A DNA stretch of 64,000 nt from Phialocephala subalpina (GCA_900073065.1 FJOG01000022.1:815934-879933), one strand, 5' to 3'; shown: positions 46,693 through 57,931, counted from the stretch's first letter. Translations and numbers: made by a program. The notes: generated by a model from the letters alone, not told the origin.

Positions 46693-48800
46693 AGGTAAAC
46701 ACCCCCCTAGTGGGCCACCCCCTGCAGTAGACCACTTCGCTTAATTCATAACTATCCACTTCCAACCTCAATAACTTTTTCATTCTTTTATTGTTATATG
46801 AGACAAAGTAGAGGCAAGGCTAATAAACTCATTAGAATCTAATGATATATCTTGGCGGTCCCCAGCTGCTATTTATGCCCTATAAATAGCCCTAATCTCA
46901 ATAAACTTCGAATTCGGATTAGCTTGGATCTTCCGGCGTTTTCTAGGCTTTAATTGCATTACTCTAGCCTCAAATTGCTTAATTCGAAGCTCTTATTAGG
47001 CAATAATAAAATCCTTCTCATTTAAGCCCTTTATTACTTTCCTAAAAAGTACTCTAACCGTTAGAAGATCAGCTATCCCAAGTCCCGTGATCTACTTGGC
47101 TTACTTTCGAATATCTTTACTTTTTTGAGGGGTTATCCAAGGAATAAGTAATTAATCTTAGTTTTATTCGAGTATTAGAATATTCTCAGAAGTTTCTAGA
47201 GTTTACTTAATCGCTTTATTATTATTTTCAAGTAATAATCGATTTATTAGAGGTTTTGATATCCGAATTAACTATAATCCTAAAGTTATTTAATTTTGTT
47301 TATAGTTTATAACTATCAAAGTATTTATTCGAGTTAACTTATAATACTATGAAAGGGCAATGGCTCTCCTAGAGGAAAACCACCCAATCTTGCATGATTA
47401 TAGTAAACTCATAGGCTTTGGCAAATACTTGACTTCGCTCTCATAATTATTCGTCATACGTAGTAGGGCCAGCAAAATGGAGTGGCAATAGGTTGTTATT
47501 GTTTCTCAGAGAGCGGAAAGCTCCTTATGTATTGGAGGGCACGTGGCTAGCATAAACCTCCGAAATTACTACTACAAATAGGGATTTTTGAAGTAGAATA
47601 GATCGCCCCGCCATAATACTCTAAGAAGTTTTATTTGCCTAAAGGAGTTAAATCGTTTAAGAGAGTTAAAGTATTAAACTACTTTTGGTAGACACGTTTT
47701 AAGGGGGCGAAAACTAATAAATCTAATGGTTAAAGAATATAAGAAGTATATAGCGGTAAAAATAATAAGTAAATATTATTTCGAGAGTATTCCCATATAA
47801 ATTCCATTGTCTTATAATTCTTATGGCCGTCTAAAATAAGCAAATAGGGCTTTTTAGGGTTACGTAATATCATTTAAAGAATAAAAACCATTTGCAATTA
47901 TTTAAAAGTAATATTATTAGAAGTCCACTTATTATTAATCGCAATAAACTTTTAATTTTTATATGCTTTTAATCCCATAGGAAACTATTATTATTGGATT
48001 GATTTTCCCTTAAATATAACAAGTAAAAGTAAAACTTTACCGAGAGCTAAAATATACTTAATAAATGATATTTAAACCTTAGATCCTAGTTATTTCTTTT
48101 AAATAAAACGTTTTTTAATATTACTAATTATTAGTTTATTCTCCCCTTGGCTTTTTATAATCCTTATTTCGTTTATATTCTAATGATTCTCTGGTTTAAT
48201 GGCTTTAATAATAAGGACTTTTAATTTTTGGAATTAAATTTTAAGGATATTAGTTATAACGCTATTAACGCGAGTAAAATCGATTTTAAATTGCTTTTTG
48301 GTCTTAAGAATAAGATTCCGACGAAGAAATCTAATTATCTAACATTTTCCAAGTGGAATAATATCGCTTCGAGTAGCCAAAACTCGTTTAGTAAAAACTT
48401 GGATTTGGGTATAAATAAGATTTAGGCCTAAACTTTCTTAGATTAATACTTAATCTATAAGACGTTATTCTTAGACTGGGGAAAATCTTTGGAAAGATTT
48501 ATTAGCTTCTAATCGAGAAACGCGGCTATTTATCTTATACTAAATAATGCCCTTTAGTATACTCTAATCCAAATAAGTTTTGCGTATAGACTTGCTATTT
48601 GTAATATTATTAAGTGCAAATTGAACGTTTTTTTAGTATATATAAGCTTTATAATTATATTTAAATGTTTATAAAATTTGAAAGAGTTTTATTAAAGGAT
48701 TATTTTAAAATTCGAGTTAAATGTGGGTGGGTTGGAAGCAGCGGTGTGCTAAGCGAGGTGGCCCACTGCAGGGGGTGGCCCACTATGGGGGTGTTTACCT
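46693..48800 (-). mobile_element. Fot1/pogo-type DNA transposon, 2108 bp, RIP-eroded
   Basis: The ends are inverted repeats of about 48 bp: AGGTAAACACCCCCCTAGTG on the left and, on the opposite strand at the right, AGGTAAACACCCCCATAGTG. The match continues through GGCCACCCCCTGCAGT to TCGCTTA with about four mismatches. TA flanks both sides. The interior is AT-rich. The minus strand near 47030-46880 still reads a pogo/Fot1 transposase C-terminus (ELRIKQFEARVMQLKPRKRR, then NPNSKFIEIRAIYRA), with TAA at expected Gln codons, the RIP signature. The length is typical of Fot1-like elements. The target is the Fic gene. Confidence 0.85.
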
Positions 48801-48989
48801 TATGGGTCCACGCTCTTCTTTGCCTCTGACTCCTTCATCTCGGCATTGAATGCCGCGACAGCCTCTGTGACCCGCTTCGGAATCTCCTCTGGATCAGGGA
48901 ACACAATAAAAGCCCGAGCCACTGTACGTCTCAGACTTATCTTTCTGTTCGTTGTCTGCGTCGATGCCGTCTGCGAGGGGTAACGGCTG

Positions 48990-49139
48990 CACCCTGCACC
49001 GCATGTATCGAAGCCCGCAAGAATGAGGACTGGAGCAACTACGCCGCGAGCAACCGCAAGGAAAGAGCAAGAGGATACAGACTATCCCCCCCGGGAGAGG
49101 CCAAAGTACGTCGATGAATTGGAACAAGAACGGTTTTGT
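48990..49139 (+). other. coding-like fragment of unknown origin
   Basis: The plus strand reads APCTACIEARKNEDWSNYAA and SNRKERARGYRLSP, then, after a one-base frame change in a run of seven C (about 49084-49090), KYVDELEQERFC and a stop. Composition is strongly protein-like. It overlaps the 5' edge of the middle Fic piece on the other strand. It may be the 3' end of an imported gene or of a transposon-borne gene. No family was recognised. Confidence 0.3.
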
Positions 49140-49560
49140 TAACTTTTTCTAAAAGTATGATCTCTTGATCCCCCCGCGTAAAGCGGCGAAATACTTATTG
49201 TTTACTACTTGGTGCAGCATAGGTGCACCAGCTTTTTACTATGGAGCGTGTTGACATGGGGGTAAAATAATTAAAGCAGCAAGCTGGCGCGTTGCCATGG
49301 TAACGGCAAACACATGGCCGTTTTGGCGACACCACAATCACGGGGAATTATATAATATTCGCGAATTATTATTATAATCTGCAGCGTGGTGTTAACGAAG
49401 AGTAACGAGTATATTATGAAGCGAGTGAATACTGTATTCACCTTGCCCACGTTGACGTGGCATATGTTGCAAGTCGCATCCACACCATTTAATGGGGTCT
49501 GGGAAGAATCCTCTTGATTATTCATTTTATATTGTATATTCTTTTGAATTTAAAATCAAG

Positions 49561-50367
49561 ATGCTAGGACCGATCAGTTCTTCTGATCTCGAGATCAAGA
49601 TGGCAGGAGAGATACCGGTTTACGATTTGCGAGAGGCCAAAGGAGTCGAATTGCTTTGTGCTGAAGATACACAAGTTTATCGATCAGTTCTTTTCGTGTC
49701 ATGGTTAAGGAGCAGCTATGGAGAGCTCGATGTGAGGAGTTTCGAAGCAGATCTTTTGAAGAGGATTCCGTTTGGAACGAAGTACAAGGGAACATTTGAA
49801 TTGAATGAGCATGGAGAGGCATGCTATCATGTTTTCATGGAGTTTAAGGATTGCGGTAATAAGGGCAGAGTCAAGACGCGTTGTTTGAGGAAGTATTTCC
49901 GATTGAGGAAGAACGATGCAGAGCTCGTTGAGTTCAGAGGGATAAAACAAAACTCGTCGCCGGTTGAGTTCGAGTGTACTGTTCGTCGTTATATGGCGAG
50001 ATCGTTGCTAGATGATTCCGTTTGGAACGAAGTACAAGGGAACATTTGAATTGAATGAGCATGGAGAGGCATGCTATCATGTTTTCATGGAGTTTAAGGA
50101 TTGCGGTAATAAGGGCAGAGTCAAGACGCGTTGTTTGAGGAAGTATTTCCGATTGAGGAAGAACGATGCAGAGCTCGTTGAGTTCAGAGGGATAAAACAA
50201 AACTCGTCGCCGGTTGAGTTCGAGTGTACTGTTCGTCGTTATATGGCGAGATCGTTGCTAGATTGGAAGCAGAGACGGATGGAGAGTTTGCTATGTCGTC
50301 TGAGGATGAGGCAGAGTTTGTTCAGTATGCTGAGGATGAGGAGATGTTGATGTCGTTGTGTGCATAA
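49561..50367 (+). pseudogene. hypothetical gene interrupted by a 250-bp tandem duplication
   Basis: It starts MLGPISSSDLEIKMAGEIPV (an ATG at 49492 would add 23 residues) and reads LFVSWLRSSYGELDVRSFEA, then KYKGTFELNEHGEACYHVFM and EFKDCGNKGRVKTRCLRKYF. At 50014 a second identical copy of the preceding 250 bp begins. Because 250 is not a multiple of three, the frame ends at 50049. The second copy encodes the same residues in another frame. Past its end the acidic tail (EAETDGEFAMSSEDEAEFVQ, then YAEDEEMLMSLCA, stop at 50367) is reached only after one more one-base change near 50263. With one copy of the unit and one extra base, a single frame of about 185 codons would result. The family is unknown to me. 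It lies head-on to the Fic gene, inside the sequence that separates its pieces. Confidence 0.5.
49764..50263. repeat. perfect direct tandem duplication, 2 x 250 bp
   Basis: 49764-50013 and 50014-50263 are identical as far as I can compare by eye, starting GATTCCGTTTGGAACG and ending ATCGTTGCTAGAT. Zero divergence means a very recent event or an assembly artefact. Confidence 0.9.
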
Positions 50368-51026
50368 GAGGAGATAGAATGGACAGAATGGATTCGCATT
50401 TGATTTCAAATGAAGATGTTAAAAGAGTGAAGATTGAGAGTGTATGCACGTGACTAAAGATGATCATTTCAGCTTTTGTGCGTCCTTTTGATTATTTCCT
50501 CGGAGAGAGGTTCGCGAGTGAGGGAGAGGTGTAAAGCTACGTACTGTAGTGCATACGCATGCTGGACGACTTGCTTCCAGGAGCGCAAAACGGCATTATG
50601 ATCTGGATCGTTGTCGACATTCTTCGCTATCAGATTGTCCCTAATCTCCTGGTACATTAGGTCTCCTTCGCTGGGCTCTTGGATTTGTCGACCTAGAAGA
50701 ATCTCTTTGCAAATTTTCTCGGTAATTTCGAAGCTTGATCCGGCTTTCTCTAGCCAATTGCTTGCCCAGATCATCGTTACCATCGAGTCCAGAAGATGTT
50801 CCTCGTAGGAAGCTAAGGAAGGGATATTCGATTCGGTCAACAAGTGTTTGATGTCTTTGGAAAGACCTCCACTCTCTTTGAAGATGTCCTCGGGATCTGG
50901 TATGAATCGCTGAATGTCATAGTCATCATAGGACATTTTCAGTGTAAGATTGTTGGTTTCCGCGAGCGGCTTTTTTCGTATAGCCTTTGGCAAGTTGATT
51001 GTTTTGTAGTATGGTGAGAAAGCCAT

Positions 51027-51811
51027 GGTGTTCGGATAGTCCAAAGAGGCCTTCTACATCGACAGAATTTGCAATCGGAGGAAAGGAATAGAATATGGAG
51101 ATGATAGACCCTTTTCAAGTGGCAAAACGCATGAGTCACGAAATTCCTATCTGAACTGGTTGAGCTTTCCCTATCCGCTAGAATCCAGACGGGCGCTAGT
51201 GCCTGTAGTTTACCAGAACAAACTCTTGACGACTTCTTTCGTAGTACCACCAATATCCCCAACATTCCTTGAACAACAGGATTGGCTGGTGATGTTTGGG
51301 AAGTCTGACATCTCAACCAGATTTTGGGCAAAGATCGCTAAACTTCAGGGGCTTGGTCGCTGATATTCAGCGCCTCGTTACCCCGCACTTACCCCTATCG
51401 CCTCCATGATTTAGCGAGTCATACCGAACCCCCCTTAAATTACCTAGGCCTGCCTCCCTGCTTGTCGCTTTGCCGAAGCTTTACTTCAGCCAGCAGTCAC
51501 CTTCAAGCTCGTCTTTGGACATAGCGACGTGGACTTCGGTATGTCGCCGACCTAGCCGCAGGTGTGATCGGCTTCAAACGGCTTCGGAGAGATGCCGAAA
51601 ATTTAGTGTTTGGCATTACATCATGCAGTAAGCATTTACCTGTTGCATTCTCCTTTTGCCCACCTCCGTTACCGGTTCTACTGATGCCGCGAGTAACCGG
51701 CAGCCTTCTCCTCTTAACATACCGATACAGAGTTGTTTCCCACAGTCGAAGCTAGACTTCCTTCTTGTTTTTCTCTTCAAACAAGCTGAATTGCTTCAGC
51801 CATCAACGACC
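51027..51811. other. divergent intergenic region between the Fic start and a CoA-transferase start
   Basis: Short frames only. Promoters of both genes should be here; no motif was recognised. Confidence 0.35.
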
Positions 51812-53299
51812 ATGCAGGCTGTCGGGAAATCTATTATTAATGCTGTAGACTCCACGGACATCAAAGAGCTCGTTGACCGAACTAATTTCACTACCGAGGA
51901 CTCAATCCGATATCTTTGGATATCACTCGGTCTTCCACCAAAAGCTCTATCCTCCCTGACATTGACCGGGGACGGCCCAGGTCTGCCATCATCTTTCAAA
52001 ATCGGACATCTTGCGCAAACTTCAATCGCTCTCAGTGCTTTGACAGCAGCCTTGATACACTCTATCAGAAACAACATTCCAGTACCCTGCGTCACAGTAC
52101 CATTAGAACATGCTGTCATCGAATTTAAGTCCGAAAGGCTTTATCTCCTCGATGGAAAACCAGCAACTTTGCCCTGGGGTCTAATCGGCGGACTACACAA
52201 AACAGCAGATGGCTACGTACGCATTCATGACAGCTTCCCAAACCATCGAGAAGGAGCTCTCAAACTCCTTGGATGTCCCACTACAGCAACTCGTTCAGAT
52301 GTAGCCCAAGCGGTTCTGAAGTGGAACGCGGTAGACCTCGAGACGGCTGCTTTCCAAAACAACGCCGTCATTTCTGCTTTGCGGTCGTACAATGAATGGG
52401 ATGTCCTGCCGCAAGCACAAGCAATCTCCAACTTTCCCATCACAATTCGAAAAATCGCAGACGGGCCACCTGGTCTACCTCCCCATCTCAAAGCCGGGAA
52501 CGATCGCTGTCTCCGAGGTTTGAAAGTCTTGGAGCTGAGTCGAGTGATTGCGGCACCAGTTGCGGGGAAAACATTAGCAGCGCACGGAGCTGATGTGATC
52601 TGGGTCACTTCTCCCAATCTCCCTGACCTACCAGCCTTGGATCGTGATTTGGGACGAGGAAAAAGAACTGTGCAGTTAGATTTGATATCCGAGGAAGGTT
52701 GCTCAAGACTTCGAAATCTTGCAAGAGATGCTGATGTCTTCATCCAAGGTTATCGTCCTGGAAGTTTGGCAGCAAAAGGCTACTCTCCTGAGGAGCTTGC
52801 AAAACTTCATCCAGGGATCATATATGCCACGATGTCAGCATATGGACCAGATGGACCTTGGAGCAAGAATCGTGGCTTTGACTCTCTTGTGCAGACTTGT
52901 TCTGGAATGAATGTCTCGGAAGCAGAGCATTTTGGCGAAGGAGAAGCTGCAAGACCGACGCCATGCCAGGCACTTGATCATGCTGCTGGGTATTTCTTGG
53001 CAGCTGGGACATCTGCTGCTTTGTATAAGAAAGCAACAGAAGGAGGGAGTTACGCTGTTGATGTTAGCTTGGCTGGGACAATGAAGTATTTGAGAAGTTT
53101 GGGTCAATATGAGGGGAAGACAGTATTTGATTGCTGGGATCCAAAAAAGCCGGAAGAAGTGGAGAAGTACCTGGAGACGAGGGACACTGGGTTTGGAGAA
53201 TTGAGAGCTGTCAGGCATTCTGCGAGTGTTGAGGGGGCGATGCCAGGGTGGGATATTATGCCACAACAACTTGGAAGCGACAGACCTGAGTGGCTCTGA
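51812..53299 (+). CDS. family III CoA-transferase (CaiB/BaiF type), long fungal form
   Basis: A single exon encodes 495 residues from MQAVGKSIINAVDSTDIKEL. The N-terminal 200 residues are an extra lead-in typical of long fungal members. The central core begins CLRGLKVLELSRVIAAPVAG, then LAAHGADVIWV, GRGKRTVQLDL and GYRPGSLAAKGYSPEELAKL. It continues with SAYGPDGPWSKNRGFDSLVQ and ends around ARPTPCQALDHAAGYFLAAG. The Asp of ALDHAAG (residue about 389) is at the place of the catalytic Asp of formyl-CoA transferase. These enzymes move CoA between carboxylic acids through aspartyl-CoA intermediates; racemases share the fold. The substrate is unknown. The gene ends 47 bp from the end of a convergent second family III gene, suggesting a functional cluster. 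No intron, no lesion. A weak N-terminal extension upstream of the ATG is unlikely to be used. Confidence 0.85.
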   Translation: MQAVGKSIINAVDSTDIKELVDRTNFTTEDSIRYLWISLGLPPKALSSLTLTGDGPGLPSSFKIGHLAQTSIALSALTAALIHSIRNNIPVPCVTVPLEHAVIEFKSERLYLLDGKPATLPWGLIGGLHKTADGYVRIHDSFPNHREGALKLLGCPTTATRSDVAQAVLKWNAVDLETAAFQNNAVISALRSYNEWDVLPQAQAISNFPITIRKIADGPPGLPPHLKAGNDRCLRGLKVLELSRVIAAPVAGKTLAAHGADVIWVTSPNLPDLPALDRDLGRGKRTVQLDLISEEGCSRLRNLARDADVFIQGYRPGSLAAKGYSPEELAKLHPGIIYATMSAYGPDGPWSKNRGFDSLVQTCSGMNVSEAEHFGEGEAARPTPCQALDHAAGYFLAAGTSAALYKKATEGGSYAVDVSLAGTMKYLRSLGQYEGKTVFDCWDPKKPEEVEKYLETRDTGFGELRAVRHSASVEGAMPGWDIMPQQLGSDRPEWL

Positions 53300-53346
53300 G
53301 CACCCGAGTTTGAAAAATGTGATACTCTCCACTTGCGATTGTAATT

Positions 53347-55054
53347 CTAACCTACAACTCCATCCATTCTAAAGCTCTTGATATCTTCTTCAGTCATACC
53401 TAAAACCTCTCTCAGTACTTCATCAGTATGTTGTCCCAGCGTGGGTGGCGGGGTTCTAATTCCAGGAGTCGAGTACGAATACTTGACAGGGCTGTTGATC
53501 AACTTCATCGGTCCGCATGTCGGATGATCTATCTCTTTCACCATTCCTCTTGCGAGTACTGTTCTCTGTCAGCAATCTATCCTCACACTTTCAGATGTCA
53601 ACTCACCATGTTCATGCGTCAGAGTATCCATGAGATCATTGACCTTAGCATATGGCAGCCCAGTCCCATTAAAGATCTCCAACCACTCCTGCGTCGTCTT
53701 CGACATCGTAATGTCTTCTATCCACGGCTCAAGTAGGTCTCGATTCGCCACACGAGCAGAATTGACTGCGAATCGCTCATCGTTGATCCATTCTGGCTTG
53801 CCGAGGCCTTCACATAGGAGTCCGAAGAGACGATCAGTTCCACCGCCAAATAGAATGTCGCCGTCTGATGTCCTGAATGACCGATATGGCACGACAGAAG
53901 CTGCATTTGTCAGAAACTACCTTTTCCAAGACCTGAAAAGGTACAGTGTACTTACGATGTGAAGTTCCCCAACGTCCTGTATCCCTTTCCCCGGAAATCA
54001 AAACCGACTCTGCCATATTCGACAGCGTCGCAACTTGGCAATCACTCAAACACACATCGAGATGCTGACCTTCTCCTGTCTTTGCTCTGCCGAGCAATGC
54101 TGCCATGATACTATTCGCAGTATAAAGACCTGTCGTTAAGTCTGTCACTGCACAGCCGACTTTGACAGGAGGTCCATCACGTGTTCCTGTGATGTGCATC
54201 AAACCCATCTCCCTGTTCTCTTGTCAGCCTCGATTTTCTCCAACTCAAACTTTCACCAGAATCAGAGGAGTGAGATGCTTACGCTTCAACCATAACATCA
54301 TACCCCGCCCGATTACTATACGGCCCTGTCTGTCCATACCCCGTCACACTCGCATAGATGAGTTTCGGATTCGCCTCACTCAGCGTTTTAAAATCCAATC
54401 CATACTTCTTCAAAGTTCCTGGGAGATAGTTTTCTACAAAGACGTCGGCTTGAAGTGCCAGTTGGCGGATAAGGTCTGCTCCTTTGGGATCTTTGAAGGA
54501 GACTCCGATGGATTTTTTGTTGCGGTTTACCTGAAAATATGTTAGCACTTTTCTTGGAAATGAATGAGGGATGAGATTTTGAGGGGAGTAGTAGAAGAGA
54601 GAGTCAAGTACTGATAGGTAGTATGCGCTTTCACCTGGGCCTGGTCTGCCGTCCAGGTGTGGTGCGTACGGAGGTCCCCATTGTCTTGTGTCATCGCCTC
54701 GAGTTGGATGTTCTATTTTGAGGACTTCTGCTCTGTTTGATCCATCATAGTCAGTTCTTCTGAATTTCTCCAAAAAAAAATTTAATAATAATAAAGGAAG
54801 GCTATATCTCACCCAAGATCCCCAAGAATTTGTGTACAGTACGGCTGCAGCACGTGATCAGCTTCTTCTCATGCACTTCATGTAGAGAGAGAACTTACCC
54901 CTGCTAATACTCTTGTCAAATCTAATATCCTCGTCCCGGATAGTGGTAAAGTTGGGGTGTCTATGGCCCCTTTTGCTGAGAATGTCCTCGCATGTTGTCT
55001 AGACGCGCTGCCGAGTCTCCTCGCGAGACGTGGAAGGAAAGTGCTTTGCAGCAT
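53347..55054 (-). CDS. mitochondrial family III CoA-transferase, SUGCT-like
   Basis: Seven exons (55054-54899, 54844-54813, 54732-54612, 54530-54283, 54212-53956, 53900-53607, 53558-53347) sum to 1320 nt and give 439 residues. The N-terminus MLQSTFLPRLARRLGSASRQ is Arg/Ser-rich without acids, a likely mitochondrial presequence. The core starts LPLSGTRILDLTRVLAGPYC with TQILGDLGAEVLKIEHP, then GDDTRQWGPPYA and VNRNKKSIGVSFKDP. It continues with NYLPGTLKKYGLDF, GYGQTGPYSNRAGYDVMVEA, GLMHITGTRDGPPVKVG and AVTDLTTGLYTANSIMAALL. The Asp of TDLTTG (about residue 210) matches the catalytic Asp of the family. Sequence style and the presequence resemble human SUGCT (succinyl-CoA:glutarate CoA-transferase), so dicarboxylate CoA transfer is the best guess. 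Fungal homologs have mixed annotation. No lesions were seen. Confidence 0.85.
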
Positions 55055-55473
55055 GGTGACTCTAGCGTATGAAGGGAGAGTCCATGTATGCGAGTATATA
55101 CAATCGAAGAGAAGAACCTGTGCTTTGTGAGACCCAGATGATTGGATTCACTGTTCCTACCGAGAGGTTGGAGAAAGGAAGCCGAAACAGTGGCAATGTG
55201 GGGCTGTCTCTCCCACAAGGGGCTGCACGTGATGACTTGCTCCGACGAATCTTACGCTCGAGGTGGTAGTTCAATCTTGGAAGAACTTAGAATTAAAAGG
55301 CGTTTTCTCACTGTTCATGATCTCCAAGAAACTGCAAAGCTCCTCTTTCGAAATCAGTCAAGCGAGACCTAAGTGGGGCCAAAGAATCGAGGTCAGTGAG
55401 TCAAGCATGTGGCCGAGAACAAATCTCACGACGGCAACAATCGTCCTTCAACATCAATTATTTACACTCTGTG
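55055..55473. other. short interval between two minus-strand genes
   Basis: Promoter region of the SUGCT-like gene and 3' flank of the carboxylesterase gene. No motif was recognised. Confidence 0.35.
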
Positions 55474-57496
55474 TCAAAGCTTAGGAGGTACCAAAGAAGG
55501 TACCGGAGGCATCCTCTCCCCATAAACCCCCTGCAGCATCTCCGCAAACTTAAAGCACTTCTCCCATCCAATCTCCTCCAACAACCTCCCTCTCCCCTTC
55601 CTATACTTTTCATCATACTCCTCTGTCCCCTCAAAAGTGATCTTCTCTTTGGGCCCAATAACCATGACTTTCCCATCTTCACTTCCCCATCCCCCGCCAT
55701 AGGTGAATTTGATCCACGCTGCTGCCATCTCTTTACCAAATCTCTGGTGTTCTTGAGAAAATGCTTCTGGGATGTTGCCTAGAAGATAGGCGACGTCGAG
55801 TTCGTGCGATGCGTAGCCTTTCCAGGGTCCTTCGATAGGATTTTCCTGGAGTTGTTAGTGTCCGTTGCGGGGTAATTCAAAAGGGGGGATGTCACCTGAT
55901 GGAAATGATATCTGAAGCACTCCCCATTTTCCATTCCTTTCCGACCCTTCTCAACCTGCAATGTGGGTAAATAGAACCTCAAGTCAGAAGCAAGAGCAAG
56001 CAAACCAGTATATTGCTGCTTTGGGGCGAGAGATCCGGACAGTGAATAGGCATCCAGCAATCTCTTGCTTTCTGTTGCAGTCAAGGTATCTTCCAGAGAG
56101 TTGTAAAGTCTGGACATGATACTTGGATTACTCATAATTCGATTCGCCAAGACAGTTCCCTGTGAGAATGAGTAAAATTACCACCAGCTAGACGAGAAGG
56201 ACCTACATCGTGGGCAGTATCTCCCACCATGACTCGCTTGCACCAATCAGGCTTCCCAATATTCCAAGGAGCTTTCAACATTCCCTCAAGGACCTCTTCA
56301 GTAATATACTTCCCATCCACAGTCGGACACCAATGCTGAGACAAAGGCAATCTCTTGATGAGATGTTCTGCTTTCAACTCATAAAATGCTTTCTTGCGTT
56401 CTTGCGGCGAGGCATTTTCTAAGCCGAGGAACTTGATGTTGGCTTCGTATTGGGAGTTTTGCCATTCCATTTTCCGTGCTCGACGGAGTGCTGTGTCACC
56501 GGACATCATGATTGCTTGTTCGAAGAGATCTTTTTCGTTTGCGACAAGAAGTGTGGAGATGATTACTGAGTTCACGTAAGCAAGTCTATCTTCAGGTTTC
56601 GATGCTCGGAATGGGCGTACTTGATCCGGCGGACTCGCCTACAGCAGTCACACGCTCTGGATCACCTCCAAATCCCGCGATGTGCCTCTTGACCTAGATA
56701 TAAAGTAAGAAAGATGATGTTGAGAGATTTCAGGGGGAATTGTACCCATTTGAAACCGCACGCAGTATCTTTCAATCCCATATTTCCTGAGATTCCCAGC
56801 TCATCCGAAGCTAGAAAACCGAAGAAGCCAAGTCGATAGCTACAAAGTCAGCTCTGAATGCTCACTGAGAGAGTCTGGGAAACTACTTGATAGAAATTCC
56901 AATCACTGGCTGTCCAATTTCGACCGAAGTCCTGACAAAATTCGATAGGTCTGGGAGTCTGGTCAACTCAGAATTCTTTCCGATAGGAGTCCAGTCTCAC
57001 CATATTGAGGCCATGAGCTGTCTCCATAGAAGAGAGCGCCTCTATCAACACCATTAGAATTAACCACTCCTTGAGATTGAGGCCACAGACCCGTGAATCC
57101 TAATCATCATCAGCGTCGAATTTCATACTTGGGGTGAGGAGTCAGGGCTTACCACACAAAGACAGGCAGGTTGTCCCCAGGTTTGGCGCCAATTGGCAAC
57201 GTAACAGAAAGATTCAAGCATTCAAACTCCGACTGCTCCGTAGATTCTTGTGCCAAAGTCAGGTTCCCGACCAAGCTCACATCGAACGGGAAACCCCCTG
57301 GATGCTGCGGAGATGAGAGTCCATGTTTCGTGGCATCGAATTCTGAACCGAGAGAAGTCAATTGAGGCCATATCATGATGGGATCCTGCCATCGTTCAGG
57401 TATGTCTGCGTATTTGAGGCCCCTATACTGAATTGTTCGTCCATCTCGGGATTCTTTACCCCGCATTCGCCCAAGTGTTTCGTGATTCAGAGACAT
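55474..57496 (-). CDS. type-B carboxylesterase (alpha/beta hydrolase), one frame break in exon 2
   Basis: Eight exons (57496-57153, 57099-57001, 56950-56887, 56839-56746, 56693-56621, 56565-56207, 56159-55896, 55845-55474) were placed by frame and splice sites. The N-terminus has RTIQYRGLKYADIPERWQDP, and FECLNLSVTLPIGAKPGDNL leads to PVFVW. The oxyanion strand VWIHG follows. Then YGDSSWPQYDLSNFVRTSVE, GISINYRLGFFGFLASDELG, NMGLKDTACGFKWV and RHIAGFGGDPERVTAVGESA give the GESAG nucleophile (Ser about residue 221). The C-terminal part contains HWCPTVDGKYITEEVLEGM and VGDTAHDGTVLAN, with His in a late position. Just after VWIHG the frame changes by one base near 57085-57092 (GGG run), while both flanks remain conserved: a genuine frameshift or a missed base. 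The substrate class is esters of small or lipid acids, not resolvable here. No signal peptide was seen. Confidence 0.75.
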
Positions 57497-57931
57497 CGCA
57501 ACGAACGTTCCTTCACCTTTGATGGTTCAATCTCATCATCGAGAAACCTTTTTGCCAGGACTTTGTAATCATCGTCGTCTTTGCTTCTCCTCACGCCAGT
57601 CCATCGTAAACCCGAGCCCGAGATGCTCACGTACTGGTGGGTACATGTCGTTCAGCTTGTCCAATGAACGCAGCCCCACCATTCAACACATCAAAATACC
57701 CCGCTCTTGCTAGCAGCGGATAGCCCCCCTGAAGCCCCTGTGAACCTGCCCCGCAATCGGAGTTTACTGCCGCTATACACCGCTTCATTAGTACAGCTTC
57801 AGCGTGGGGCTTGTACATGTGGGATTTTGCTGTCGTGCTTCTCCAACTCGTGACTTGCAGCTATGTGAGACTGGTAGCTCCTTTGAGGGGATCTTAATCT
57901 CCTTTTGGATTTCGATGAGGAATTGAGCATC
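57497..57931. promoter_or_regulatory. divergent promoter interval between carboxylesterase and SCOT
   Basis: The 435-bp interval separates two divergently transcribed start codons, so it should contain both promoters. I recognise no specific binding site; the call rests only on gene arrangement. Confidence 0.4.

Larger units (their letters stand above)
46249..51026 (-). pseudogene. Fic-domain gene split by a Fot1/pogo element and a second insertion
   Basis: Three separated pieces make one reading line. The N-terminal piece (51026 to about 50470) starts MAFSPYYKTINLPKAIRKKP and has EEHLLDSMVTMIWASNWLE and YVALHLSLTREPLSEEIIK before RTHK, typical of the helical region before a Fic core. The middle piece (about 49003-48803) has ADGIDADNEQKDKSETYSG, a frame change, then DPEEIPKRVTEAVAAFNAEM and SVDP. 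The C-terminal piece (46690-46249) continues TLASKLFHTILNIHPFLDGN and SRTSRLLMNAVLL. HPFLDGNSR is the Fic catalytic motif (usual form HxFx[D/E]GNGR), here with Ser for the second Gly. Fic enzymes usually transfer AMP to hydroxyl side chains. The break at the transposon is exactly one TA within a Tyr codon, so the host frame is unharmed apart from the insert. Confidence 0.75.

Noticed and set aside
49561..50367. Resemblance of the YHVFMEF segment to a rolling-circle Rep (HUH) motif
   Set aside because: Only one partial motif, with no second His and no YxxK motif in place. Too weak to call a Rep or virus-derived gene.
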